Below are positions 1-7,337 of a stretch of DNA of 64,000 nucleotides, piece by piece (the stretch's first letter is position 1; each line of letters begins with the position of its first letter). The position numbers were made by a program, and so were the translations under genes. Below the pieces are notes generated by a model. The model saw only the letters and a list, made by a program, of their open reading frames with translations, did no database searches and was not told the DNA's origin. Source of the stretch: Clostridium_AM sp963780135 (GTDB lineage: Bacteria; Bacillota; Clostridia; Clostridiales; Clostridiaceae); the NCBI GenBank assembly GCA_963780135.1, contig CAWAAR010000003.1:1674001-1738000 (forward strand), read 5' to 3'.

Positions 1-1
1 A

Positions 2-559
2 AAAGAAGAAAATAATAGGACAATCCTCCATGTTGCCACAACTGCAACCAAGGAGGAAATACTTAAATACTCATTGGGTAAAGAAATAAGAGGAGAACTT
101 AGATTTGAAGATTATAGATTAATAACTTCAGAGCAAAGAAAAAAGATATTTGCTACTATAAAGGATTTTAGCATATATACAGGCTATGATGCAGAGTATG
201 CAAGGCAGCTATTAACACTATCGTTTTGCTATGAAGTAGGGATAGAACATTTTAGTCTTTCAAATTGCAGTTTAGAGATTGCTAGAGAGTTTATAAATTA
301 TTTAATAGAGTTCTGCATAGACAATGAAATACCTCTTGCAGAAACAGCAATAGAGCGAACTGATGATATAAATAAATATTTATATATATGTGTTAAAAAG
401 TCTATATGTTGCTGCTGTGGCAAGCAAGGAATAGTTTATAGATTTAATGATGGCAAGAAAATAAGTTTATGTAATATTCACTATGATGAAGCTAAAATAA
501 AGGGCTTAAAGGATTTTGAAAAGTTATATAAAGTTTATGGAATTAAGGTTAAGGAGTAA
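2..559 (+). CDS. HNHc_6-type putative nuclease, 5' partial, catalytic motif lost
   Basis: The reading frame is open to the left edge, so the true start lies outside; a TTG at 74 is internal. The order of features (ITSEQRKKIFATIKD, then a TGY helix, FSLSNCS, AREFINYLIEFC, then a Cys knuckle) matches the phage HNHc_6 family, which usually lies among recombination and replication genes. In the family as I remember it, the Cys knuckle is followed by an HH pair, a GMGRDR-like loop and a second histidine cluster. Here CCCCGK runs directly into YRFNDGKKISLCNIHY, so the loop and most histidines are missing. The fold is probably kept and catalysis lost. Family assignment is fairly firm; loss of activity is inferred. 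Confidence 0.72.
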   Translation, partial: KEENNRTILHVATTATKEEILKYSLGKEIRGELRFEDYRLITSEQRKKIFATIKDFSIYTGYDAEYARQLLTLSFCYEVGIEHFSLSNCSLEIAREFINYLIEFCIDNEIPLAETAIERTDDINKYLYICVKKSICCCCGKQGIVYRFNDGKKISLCNIHYDEAKIKGLKDFEKLYKVYGIKVKE

Positions 560-563
560 TGAT

Positions 564-716
564 ATGAAAATAATGATTATGAGTTGTTCTAGTAAAAACG
601 CATGGTACAAGGTAAGTGCTACTTATATGGTAGTTAGAAAAGACAATGAATATTATTATGTTAAATCAAAAGGTACTATAGAAAAAGTACCTAAGAAGGA
701 TGTAGAAGCGATTTAA
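564..716 (+). CDS. Small phage protein, 50 aa, unknown function
   Basis: Starts at ATG 564 with AAGGAG at 551-556, just after the stop of the HNHc_6-like gene, so the two are translationally close. An upstream in-frame start exists at 516, but it lies inside the previous gene and has no ribosome binding site. The product is basic, with a Tyr-rich middle (NEYYYVKSKGTIEKVPKKDV) that suggests a small beta-rich domain. I do not recognise a family. It probably belongs to the early or middle phage operon. Confidence 0.6.
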   Translation: MKIMIMSCSSKNAWYKVSATYMVVRKDNEYYYVKSKGTIEKVPKKDVEAI

Positions 717-728
717 ATAATAATAACA

Positions 729-1043
729 TTAATGAATTCCACTAAATAAAATAATTAAAATTCCTAAAAGCGAAATTAGAATATTAGTAATTTTACACAA
801 AGTGTTATTTAAACTATATTTTATATATTTGCTTACAGGAAGATGTATTGAGTAAAGGAAAAGCCCTGTAAGACCAAAATACCCCAAAAAAATTGCATAA
901 ACAAATAAGACCCAAAAACTAAGTGTAGCAGTTATAATGCTTTTATGAAAAAATAAAACATCTATAGGCACTAAAGCGCTACTGATAAGAGCAAACATTA
1001 TAAATGTTATATCTATTATTTTAAATAAACTAAATTTATTCAT
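729..1043 (-). CDS. Small membrane protein, 104 aa, unknown function
   Basis: On the minus strand the ATG at 1043 is preceded by AGGGGTG, better than the upstream in-frame start at 1088. The protein is very hydrophobic and looks like three membrane helices: residues about 7-27 (IIDITFIMFALISSAL), 38-63 and 82-103. It sits alone on the minus strand in an otherwise plus-strand phage region, the arrangement of a lysogeny-expressed accessory gene (moron). No family recognised. Superinfection exclusion or immunity is possible but is only an inference from position and topology. Confidence 0.5.
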   Translation of the reverse strand: MNKFSLFKIIDITFIMFALISSALVPIDVLFFHKSIITATLSFWVLFVYAIFLGYFGLTGLFLYSIHLPVSKYIKYSLNNTLCKITNILISLLGILIILFSGIH

Positions 1044-1202
1044 ATTTTCACCCCTAAATTTTAATATGCTAATTAATTTTAACTCCATTAAGAAATATTT
1101 GTCAATTAGTATAATTATATAATCATGAAATGATACGGATTGAAAGATAAAATCATAACTCTATATTATCAAATAATAATCAAATGAAAGAAAGGCGAAA
1201 TA

Positions 1203-1361
1203 ATGAGTAAGGAATGTGTAGTATTACGTTTAAAAGATATGTATGCAATAAAACATGCACTACAAAAGAGGGTGGAAGAGAGGGAAAGCCACCTAAATGG
1301 GAATGGATATACCGAGGAAGGTAGAGAACAAGCAGAAAAGTATCAATTACAGACTTCTTAG
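1203..1361 (+). CDS. Small phage protein, 52 aa, unknown function
   Basis: Starts at ATG 1203 after a GAAAGG sequence at 1191-1196. The product begins MSKECVVLRLKDMYAIKHAL and is charged and helical, with a likely coiled segment (ALQKRVEERE). No family recognised. The following stretch (1325-1516) is open in another frame without a normal start codon, so the two could be one gene split by a single-base indel or two overlapping genes. Confidence 0.45.
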   Translation: MSKECVVLRLKDMYAIKHALQKRVEERESHLNGNGYTEEGREQAEKYQLQTS

Positions 1362-1516
1362 CTGGGACAGAAATAAGATTTGAGAGGATTAATAAACCAA
1401 TTTACTATAGATGTTTATTTAAGATAGATGGCAGAAAATATAGAGCACTGATATGTTTTGAAACTGGAATAATAAAAATCAATGGACAAGTAATTAGAAG
1501 GTGTAATGTATGTTAA
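1325..1516 (+). pseudogene. Start-less open frame, possible frameshifted continuation of the 1203 gene
   Basis: The frame is open from 1325 to the TAA at 1514-1516 and encodes a protein-like sequence (ITDFLAGTEIRFERI, then YYRCLFKIDGRKYRALICFE) with alternating hydrophobic residues typical of a small beta domain. There is no in-frame ATG, GTG or TTG; the only candidate is ATT at 1346. It overlaps the end of the 1203-1361 gene. It could use the rare ATT start, or be the 3' part of that gene after an indel. Low certainty. Confidence 0.35.
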
Positions 1517-1626
1517 CATTAGTACTTTTAGCCGCATCACTAACTCTTATAGTTGTAACTCCAGTAGTGGCATTAGCAATATGCAAAGTAACAAAGGAAT
1601 TTAAGGAGGACAAACATGATAGATAA
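1510..1626 (+). CDS. Single-helix membrane peptide, 38 aa
   Basis: Starts at ATG 1510, overlapping the previous stop, and runs to TAA at 1624-1626, overlapping the next gene start by 11 nt. The product is a hydrophobic helix (LTLVLLAASLTLIVVTPVV) followed by a charged tail ending KEFKEDKHDR. The upstream ribosome binding site is weak (AGAAGG near 1497). Such peptides are common in phage operons. Function unknown. Confidence 0.4.
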   Translation: MLTLVLLAASLTLIVVTPVVALAICKVTKEFKEDKHDR

Positions 1627-2137
1627 AGAAACATTTAGAAAAACAGAAGGTAGATTATATAGATATTTTAAGCAGATAAAAGAAATAGAAAAGCTAGATT
1701 ATGTGTGTAGAGAACTTGAAAACCAGAAGGAACGTATAAGAAAAGATTTGCAAGAAACCAATATAAGTTTAGAGGAAGAATCTAAATCAATGACTTATGA
1801 GGAAAGAGTGCAAACCTCTTCCTCTGGTTGTGGATACGCAGAAAAAGAAGCTATAAGGCAAATAACAAGATTAGAAGAAGAATGGAAATATATAAGAAAG
1901 AAACTGCTTAAGAAAAGGGCTAGAATAAGAGAACTAGAAAGGCAGATAGCTCCATTAAAATTTAATTTATCTATGTTATCAGAAGAAAATAAAAGATTTA
2001 TTGAATGGAAATATGCAGAATGTAAAAGCGTTGGATGGATAGCTATAGAAATGTATGCAGGAGCTAGAGCAACAGCATATAGAAAAAGAGAAGAATTAGT
2101 AGAAGATATAGCACAATGGTGTAATTTAATAGTATAA
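1616..2137 (+). CDS. Phage late-gene transcriptional regulator, RinA/ArpU-like with sigma-70 region 4-type HTH
   Basis: Starts at ATG 1616 with AAGGAGG at 1602-1608. The protein has 173 residues. Residues about 20-120 are charged and predicted coiled coil. Residues about 122-165 (LSEENKRFIEWKYAECKSVG, then an HTH ending in YRKREELVEDI) look like the sigma region 4-type helix-turn-helix of phage late activators. Its position at the end of the early region, before the terminase, is where RinA or ArpU-type proteins switch on packaging and structural genes. The exact subfamily is uncertain. Confidence 0.65.
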   Translation: MIDKETFRKTEGRLYRYFKQIKEIEKLDYVCRELENQKERIRKDLQETNISLEEESKSMTYEERVQTSSSGCGYAEKEAIRQITRLEEEWKYIRKKLLKKRARIRELERQIAPLKFNLSMLSEENKRFIEWKYAECKSVGWIAIEMYAGARATAYRKREELVEDIAQWCNLIV

Positions 2138-2272
2138 GATTAATATGTAGCTGCATTTAGACTATAATTTATTAGTCAAAATTAATTAATGTAGCCTTGA
2201 TTAATAATAAAGTAAATAAAGGATTATGTAGTAAAATGTAGAATTTACTTTATTGTTAAGGGAGGTATATTT

Positions 2273-3175
2273 ATGAAATTTAATAGTTTGGTTATAAGTA
2301 TAAATATAAAGGAGTATCCACTTAATATAACTCTTATGTTACCAAGAAATAAGGTGATTACGATAGATAATATCTCAATTTTCTATGGATGGAATGAAGA
2401 AGGAGTTTATTTGGAAGAATGGATAAATGAAGAAGTAGAGAGAAGAGAGGTATTCTCAAAGTTTTATGATTTTAATAGGATACTTTCTTTTTTGTATAGA
2501 TTTAATATAGGCTTACTAGATGATGATCGTGTTAGTTATAGTAACAATAAAACGGGAAAAAGGCAAAAATATGTAGGCGAAAATATGAACGTATCTAGAT
2601 TGAGTAATTTTTGGACAAAGTATAAATCTTTACAAATTCAACAAAAGAAGAGATTGGATTGCTGTATAAATCTTATTAATAAATCAGCATATTTTCAAAA
2701 TGAATTACAGCTACAAGAAGAATCCTTTATTTATTTGTATAAAATTATAGAAATAATATCAAATGAGGTTGTAAACAAAAATTTTATATTGAATCAACTA
2801 AAAGGTATTGATCAAGATAACAATCTTGATATGCTAGTTAAGAAATACTTATGTAGTGATAACGGAATCAATAATTATCCAGATATAGCCTCAACTCTTA
2901 AAAATAAAATACAAGAAAGGTATAGTTCAGCCAAAATAAAAATACATCATTTAAATAGAGTTATAAAAACTATCTCAAATATTGAGGACATGGATAGTAT
3001 AAAAGAGATTGTAGATTTAAGAAATACACTATCACATGCGAATCCTCGAATAGATGATGCAAATAAGTTTGACGAAATATATGCTAAAGTTTTTAGATAT
3101 GTACCTGAATTAATTTGTAAATACTATTTAAACGAAAATTATGAAGATATAGATTGTAAACTCAAAGCAAAGTAG
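2273..3175 (+). CDS. HEPN-like (ApeA-type) protein, candidate accessory or defence protein
   Basis: Starts at ATG 2273 with GGGAGG at 2260-2265. The protein has 300 residues. The C-terminal half is all-helical and contains R250-N-T-L-S-H255 (VDLRNTLSHANPR), matching the R-x4-6-H motif of HEPN ribonucleases. An acidic helix at about 151-168 (SFIYLYKIIEIISNEV) fits the other HEPN helices. The N-terminal half (1-125) looks like the beta-rich domain of ApeA-type proteins. The gene sits in the variable slot between the late regulator and the terminase. The HEPN motif is visible; the RNase role and any anti-phage role are inference. Confidence 0.55.
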   Translation: MKFNSLVISINIKEYPLNITLMLPRNKVITIDNISIFYGWNEEGVYLEEWINEEVERREVFSKFYDFNRILSFLYRFNIGLLDDDRVSYSNNKTGKRQKYVGENMNVSRLSNFWTKYKSLQIQQKKRLDCCINLINKSAYFQNELQLQEESFIYLYKIIEIISNEVVNKNFILNQLKGIDQDNNLDMLVKKYLCSDNGINNYPDIASTLKNKIQERYSSAKIKIHHLNRVIKTISNIEDMDSIKEIVDLRNTLSHANPRIDDANKFDEIYAKVFRYVPELICKYYLNENYEDIDCKLKAK

Positions 3176-3353
3176 ATGTGATACAAGATAGTATATAATA
3201 ATGTAATTTGATACAAATTTGAGACAAAATTGAGATGAAAAAGCTTAAATAATCAATTATAATAGTATCATAGAAAATTAAATGATGGTTTCCACAGAAG
3301 GGATTACATACTGTGTGGCAACAGTGAAAGGCACTCTAGGAATAGGGTGTATT

Positions 3354-3533
3354 TTAATTTAAACTGTATAACGGTTTTGTATAGTAATAACGTACAAGGG
3401 TGATTTTTTTATTAATCGTTTGTTTGATTTTTTCTTTTCTAGTTTTATGAGAACAATTTTTAAAAAATAAATATATAGTTATTATAGAAGAAATTGCTGA
3501 AAGAATAGTATTAAAAATGTTTAATAAATGCAT
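3354..3533 (-). CDS. Small basic membrane peptide, 59 aa, type I toxin-like
   Basis: On the minus strand the ATG at 3533 is preceded by GAGGTGA with a 5-nt spacer. The product has one hydrophobic segment (ILSAISSIITIYLFF) followed by a strongly basic tail (KTRKEKIKQTINKK). This is the layout of small membrane toxins of type I toxin-antitoxin systems and of some phage membrane peptides. It is alone on the minus strand between HEPN-like and DUF2971-like genes. No antisense RNA could be demonstrated. A chance open frame is possible. Confidence 0.4.
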   Translation of the reverse strand: MHLLNIFNTILSAISSIITIYLFFKNCSHKTRKEKIKQTINKKITLVRYYYTKPLYSLN

Positions 3534-3609
3534 ATAAATCACCTCAAAAGCTATTATGTACAGAATAGATAAAAAATATACATTCATGGGGAAAAGGAAG
3601 GTGAAAGGT

Positions 3610-3789
3610 GTGAAGGTAGAAAAAATATCAAATACCCAGCAACCGGATATGAATAAGCAATCAAAGCAACAGAATAATAGAAAGAAATCTAGGGGAGGGG
3701 AAGAAGACCTCTCCTTTTCTGATGTAATGGAACTCATGAAGCATAGTTCCTATAAAAGACATAAAGGAGCTATTAAACAAATAAAATAA
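3610..3789 (+). CDS. Small phage protein with C-terminal YKRHKGAIKQ motif, 59 aa
   Basis: I chose GTG 3610 because AAGGAAG lies 9 nt upstream; in-frame starts at 3556, 3586 and 3601 have poorer spacing. The N-terminus is polar and basic, the C-terminus is SFSDVMELMKHSSYKRHKGA. Short phage proteins just upstream of terminase genes often end in a similar DVMG-YKR-GRIRQ tail; that comparison is from memory. Function unknown. Confidence 0.5.
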   Translation: MKVEKISNTQQPDMNKQSKQQNNRKKSRGGEEDLSFSDVMELMKHSSYKRHKGAIKQIK

Positions 3790-3850
3790 ATATTTGATAT
3801 TGCAGGAAACCTCCTTTTAACATAGAAGTTATTATGTGGGAGATGGTAAA

Positions 3851-4822
3851 GTGGATGAATATAAATGGAAAGAAAAATATATAAAAGAACTTAAAAGTAT
3901 TAAGGATATAATTAACAAAGGACAACAATTCACTATTTATGAGGATAAAGATGTTTTAGCAGAATTAAATGATATAAAACAAAGTTTAAAAAAATTAATT
4001 GACGAATTTCAATGTATCCCTAAATATTTATATCAATATACTAGCATTGAAACATTGGGACTAATATTAAAAAGCAAATGTATAAAATTTAATTCACTAA
4101 AAAATGTTGATGACTTAGAAGAAGAAATTGCAGATGGTATAAAAAATTATGGTAAATATACATTTGTTAGTTGTTGGACTGATGATGAAAGGGAAAATAT
4201 TGCTTTGTGGAATATGTATACTGAAAAGATGAAAGGAGTAAGAATTAAATTACCGAGTTACTGTTTAATAGATGATACAGGCTATGTTAATAATCAGTTA
4301 GCTGAAAATGGTCTTGATTTAATACGATATAGTAGACGAGTAGTGGACGTGAGTTCGGGAATTGAAAAAGGAGATTTGGGTGGATTTGCGAAGTATTACC
4401 AACTTAGAAAGATTAACTATACTGAAGATGAAAAAAAGCTTAACATAAAAGTATTAAATAAAAGAGAAGGTGATTCATATTATTTTAGACCTTTAAATAG
4501 TACTAGCCTTGGTGAATATAAAAGAACTCAATGGGAATTTCAAAATGAATGGAGATATATAATCTATTCCTGCTTGCATGGAATAAATAATGATGGAGAA
4601 CTTTCTCAAGAAGAAATTGAGCAACTAGAAGACTTTGATAATATACCTAAGGGAATATATTCGCATATATCTGATGATGCTTTTAAAGATATGGAAATAG
4701 TCTTAGGACCAAGGACTTCAGAGGCGGATATGATTATAGTAGAATCCTTAGTTGATAAGTACAATAAAGGTATTAAGATAAGGAAAAGTAGAATAAAGAT
4801 AAATGGTAATCAAAATAAATGA
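3851..4822 (+). CDS. DUF2971 domain protein
   Basis: GTG 3851 has GGGAG 8 nt upstream; an upstream in-frame GTG at 3836 has no ribosome binding site. The 323-residue protein begins with a charged coiled segment, followed by the DUF2971 signature: LYQYTSIETLGLILKS, then KFNSLKNVDDLEEE, then TFVSCWTDDERENIALWNMY. This family occurs widely in bacteria and phages and has no firmly established activity. It lies in the accessory slot upstream of the terminase, next to the HEPN-like gene, which makes a defence or host-takeover role conceivable but unproven. Confidence 0.7.
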   Translation: MDEYKWKEKYIKELKSIKDIINKGQQFTIYEDKDVLAELNDIKQSLKKLIDEFQCIPKYLYQYTSIETLGLILKSKCIKFNSLKNVDDLEEEIADGIKNYGKYTFVSCWTDDERENIALWNMYTEKMKGVRIKLPSYCLIDDTGYVNNQLAENGLDLIRYSRRVVDVSSGIEKGDLGGFAKYYQLRKINYTEDEKKLNIKVLNKREGDSYYFRPLNSTSLGEYKRTQWEFQNEWRYIIYSCLHGINNDGELSQEEIEQLEDFDNIPKGIYSHISDDAFKDMEIVLGPRTSEADMIIVESLVDKYNKGIKIRKSRIKINGNQNK

Positions 4823-4856
4823 TATAATTAAAATGTTAAGCATATAATATGTCAAC

Positions 4857-4895
4857 TGGCGTTTAGGTCTTAGGACTTAGGCGCCTTTACTATTT
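4857..4895 (+). terminator. Weak hairpin terminator candidate before the terminase genes
   Basis: GGCGTTTAGGTC and GGACTTAGGCGCC pair with wobble bases around a short loop and are followed by a mixed T-rich tail. It would separate the accessory island from the packaging genes. The T tract is poor. Confidence 0.35.
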
Positions 4896-4931
4896 AAAAA
4901 ATAAATAACCAATTAGGGCAGGTGAGGTGAT

Positions 4932-5858
4932 GTGCCAAGGCAAAGAAGCCCAAATAGAGATAAGGCATTTGAAATATACAAAGAACATAAAGGCAATATA
5001 ACATTAAGAGAGATTGCTAACATACTTAATGAAGATGAAAAAAAGATAGCAGTATGGAAACAAAGAGACAAATGGAATGATAATTCTAATGTTGTACAAC
5101 AAAAAAGAAAATGTTGTACAACAAATAAAAATAACAATAAAAAAACTACCCCAAAAGAGCCTATTGCGGATGAAGTAAAAGAAGTATTAAGAAATACTAA
5201 ACTTACTGAAAAGCAAAGGCTTTTTTGTATTCATTATATTAAGTATTTTAATGCAACTAAAGCCTATCAGAAAGCATATGAATGTGATTATATTACAGCT
5301 AATACTAATGGACCTAGATTGCTTGTAAATGCTTGTATAAAGAAAGAGATACAAAAGCTAAAATCAGGTAAATTAAATAGAGCAATGTTGAGTCCTGATG
5401 ACATTTTTCAAAAGTATATGGATATAGCTTTCACCGATATAAATGATTTTATGGAGTTTGGACAAAAAGAGGTACCAATGATAAGTTCTAAAACAGGTGA
5501 GCAACTAAGTGATGAAAATGGTAATCCAATAACATATACCATAGACTATGCACATATTAGAAACAGTTCAGAGGTAGATGGTAGTTTAATATCAGAGATT
5601 TCAAAAGGCAAAGATGGAGCAAAGGTAAAATTGCAGGACAAAATGAAAGCACTTCAATGGCTATCAGACAGGATGGATTTACTTCCTACTGAAACTAAAG
5701 AAAAGATTAAGATTGAAGAAGAAAAACTTAAACTTGCTAAAGAAAAAAATGAAATTGACAACAAGAAATTTGAAGAGGATACAGAAGTTAATAATAAACT
5801 TGATAACCTAGCTGATGCTATAAGGAAAAGTGCTGAACTAATTAATGGTGAACAGTAA
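4932..5858 (+). CDS. terS: Terminase small subunit (PBSX/Terminase_2 type)
   Basis: Starts at GTG 4932 after GGTGAGGTGAT. The 308-residue protein begins MPRQRSPNRDKAFEIYK and carries an N-terminal helix-turn-helix (residues about 18-48, ITLREIANILNEDEKK), a poly-Asn/Lys linker, and the Terminase_2 core beginning near residue 88 (LTEKQRLFCIHYIKYFNATK). It recognises phage DNA and recruits the large subunit. The stop overlaps the start of terL by one base, indicating coupled translation. Confidence 0.88.
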   Translation: MPRQRSPNRDKAFEIYKEHKGNITLREIANILNEDEKKIAVWKQRDKWNDNSNVVQQKRKCCTTNKNNNKKTTPKEPIADEVKEVLRNTKLTEKQRLFCIHYIKYFNATKAYQKAYECDYITANTNGPRLLVNACIKKEIQKLKSGKLNRAMLSPDDIFQKYMDIAFTDINDFMEFGQKEVPMISSKTGEQLSDENGNPITYTIDYAHIRNSSEVDGSLISEISKGKDGAKVKLQDKMKALQWLSDRMDLLPTETKEKIKIEEEKLKLAKEKNEIDNKKFEEDTEVNNKLDNLADAIRKSAELINGEQ

Positions 5859-7084
5859 TGGACTTTGGGTTATTTGGAGCAAAAGCATTAAAATTTATAG
5901 TTAATCCTATAGAAAAAGATGCAAGGATAAACATACTAGAAGGTTCTGTAAGAAGTGGCAAGACCGTTGCAATGATACCTAAATGGATTGATTATATAAA
6001 GTATGGTCCTAAGGGGCTATTAGTTATAACAGGTGTATCCAAAGAAACTATTTATGATAATGTGCTTATGGATTTGTTTGATACTGTGGGAGAGAAAAAC
6101 TATAACTATAACGCTCAAACAGGTTTAATTAAAATGTTCGGCAGAAAAATAAAAGTTATAGGTGCTAAAGATGAAGGCTCTGAAAAGTATATTAGAGGTA
6201 AAACTTTAGCTGGAGCTTATTGTGATGAATTATCATTAATGCCAGAAAAGTTTTTTAAGCAACTGTTAAATAGATTAAGTGTTAAAGGTGCTAAGTTATA
6301 TGGGACAACGAACCCAGATAATCCATATCATTATCTTTATAATGAATTTATAACTGATGAAAAAAAGCTTGAAAGTGGAATGGTCAAGGTACTTCATTTT
6401 GAATTAGAAGATAATCCAAATCTTGATGATGAATATATAAACTTTATCAAAGGTGCATATACTGGATTCTGGTATCTAAGGATGATAGAAGGCAAGTGGG
6501 TAGTTGCAGAAGGTGCTATATACGATATGTGGGATAAAGATTTAAATACATTTACTGATGAAGAAACAGGATTATTATTTAAATCAATTTCCCAAAGATA
6601 TATTACTATAGATTATGGGACCACAAATCCAACTGTATTTTTAGATTGCTGGGATGATGGCAATATAGTTTGGATATTAAATGAATATTATTATGACAGC
6701 AAGGCAAAAGGCGTACAAAAAACAAATAGTCAGTATGCTGATGATCTGATAAAGTTTATTGGTGATGAGAGTCCGAGGGCAATTATATTAGATCCTTCCG
6801 CAGCAAGCTTCAGAGTTGAACTAAAAAGTAGAGGATTAAGAATTAAAGATGCAGATAATGAGGTTTTAGATGGAATAAGGATGATGGCAACTTTAATAGC
6901 TAAAAGAAAATTGAAAGTTCACAGGAGATGTAAAAACTTTTTAAAAGAGGTTAGTGGGTATGTATGGGATGAGAAAGCAGTTTTAAGGGGAGTGGAACAG
7001 CCTGTAAAAGTTGCGGATCATTGCATGGATGCCACAAGATATTTTATAAAAACAATAATAAAACCTAGAAGGTTAGCAAGATAA
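5858..7084 (+). CDS. terL: Terminase large subunit (PBSX family)
   Basis: 408 residues, beginning at ATG 5858. The ATPase P-loop is GSVRSGKT at residues 29-36, Walker B is YCDELSL with D123 E124, and a coupling motif GTTNP follows near 149-153. The C-terminal RNase H-like nuclease begins with ITIDYGTTNP (D252) and has later acidic residues in LDPSAA and DHCMDATRY. It packages DNA into the prohead and cuts concatemers. Full length and apparently intact. Confidence 0.94.
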   Translation: MDFGLFGAKALKFIVNPIEKDARINILEGSVRSGKTVAMIPKWIDYIKYGPKGLLVITGVSKETIYDNVLMDLFDTVGEKNYNYNAQTGLIKMFGRKIKVIGAKDEGSEKYIRGKTLAGAYCDELSLMPEKFFKQLLNRLSVKGAKLYGTTNPDNPYHYLYNEFITDEKKLESGMVKVLHFELEDNPNLDDEYINFIKGAYTGFWYLRMIEGKWVVAEGAIYDMWDKDLNTFTDEETGLLFKSISQRYITIDYGTTNPTVFLDCWDDGNIVWILNEYYYDSKAKGVQKTNSQYADDLIKFIGDESPRAIILDPSAASFRVELKSRGLRIKDADNEVLDGIRMMATLIAKRKLKVHRRCKNFLKEVSGYVWDEKAVLRGVEQPVKVADHCMDATRYFIKTIIKPRRLAR

Positions 7085-7337
7085 TGAAAGAACAATTATC
7101 CAAAATAGCAAGCAATATACATTGTTATGCATAAATAATTGAATAAATATTCATGCATAAAAGGTAAATGAGAATAATTTTATTTAACGTATAAAAATAG
7201 AAATTATAGAATGGCTTAATATCAACGTTTCAAGGATATATAAAAAGTTATATGCGTTAAATAAATATTTAATGCACTAAGTTATTTTAGAAGACTAATG
7301 ATCTTCTTTTTATTTTGCAAAGAAAGGGGGGTAATAG
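7085..7337. other. Non-coding gap between terL and portal, with inverted repeats
   Basis: A 253-bp gap is unusual in this tightly packed module. It contains the palindromic pair ATGCATAAATA / TATTCATGCATA around 7126-7161, the dyad GCGTTAAATA / TATTTAATGC at about 7254-7275, and a weak hairpin with T tract at 7289-7316. A 16-codon frame at 7084 is not convincing as a gene. Confidence 0.4.
7289..7316 (+). terminator. Weak terminator upstream of portal gene
   Basis: AGAAGA and TCTTCT pair around a 7-nt loop and are followed by TTTTATTTT. The stem is only 6 bp and AT-rich, so efficiency is probably low. Confidence 0.35.

Noticed and set aside
1098..1130. Promoter TTGTCA plus TATAAT before the 1203 gene
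   Set aside because: The spacing between the boxes is about 13 bp, too short for sigma-A; listed nowhere as a promoter.
3534..3737. Longer minus-strand frame through the 3610 gene
   Set aside because: The part upstream of ATG 3533 is antisense to the plus-strand small gene and lacks a start with a ribosome binding site; only the 59-aa part is supported.
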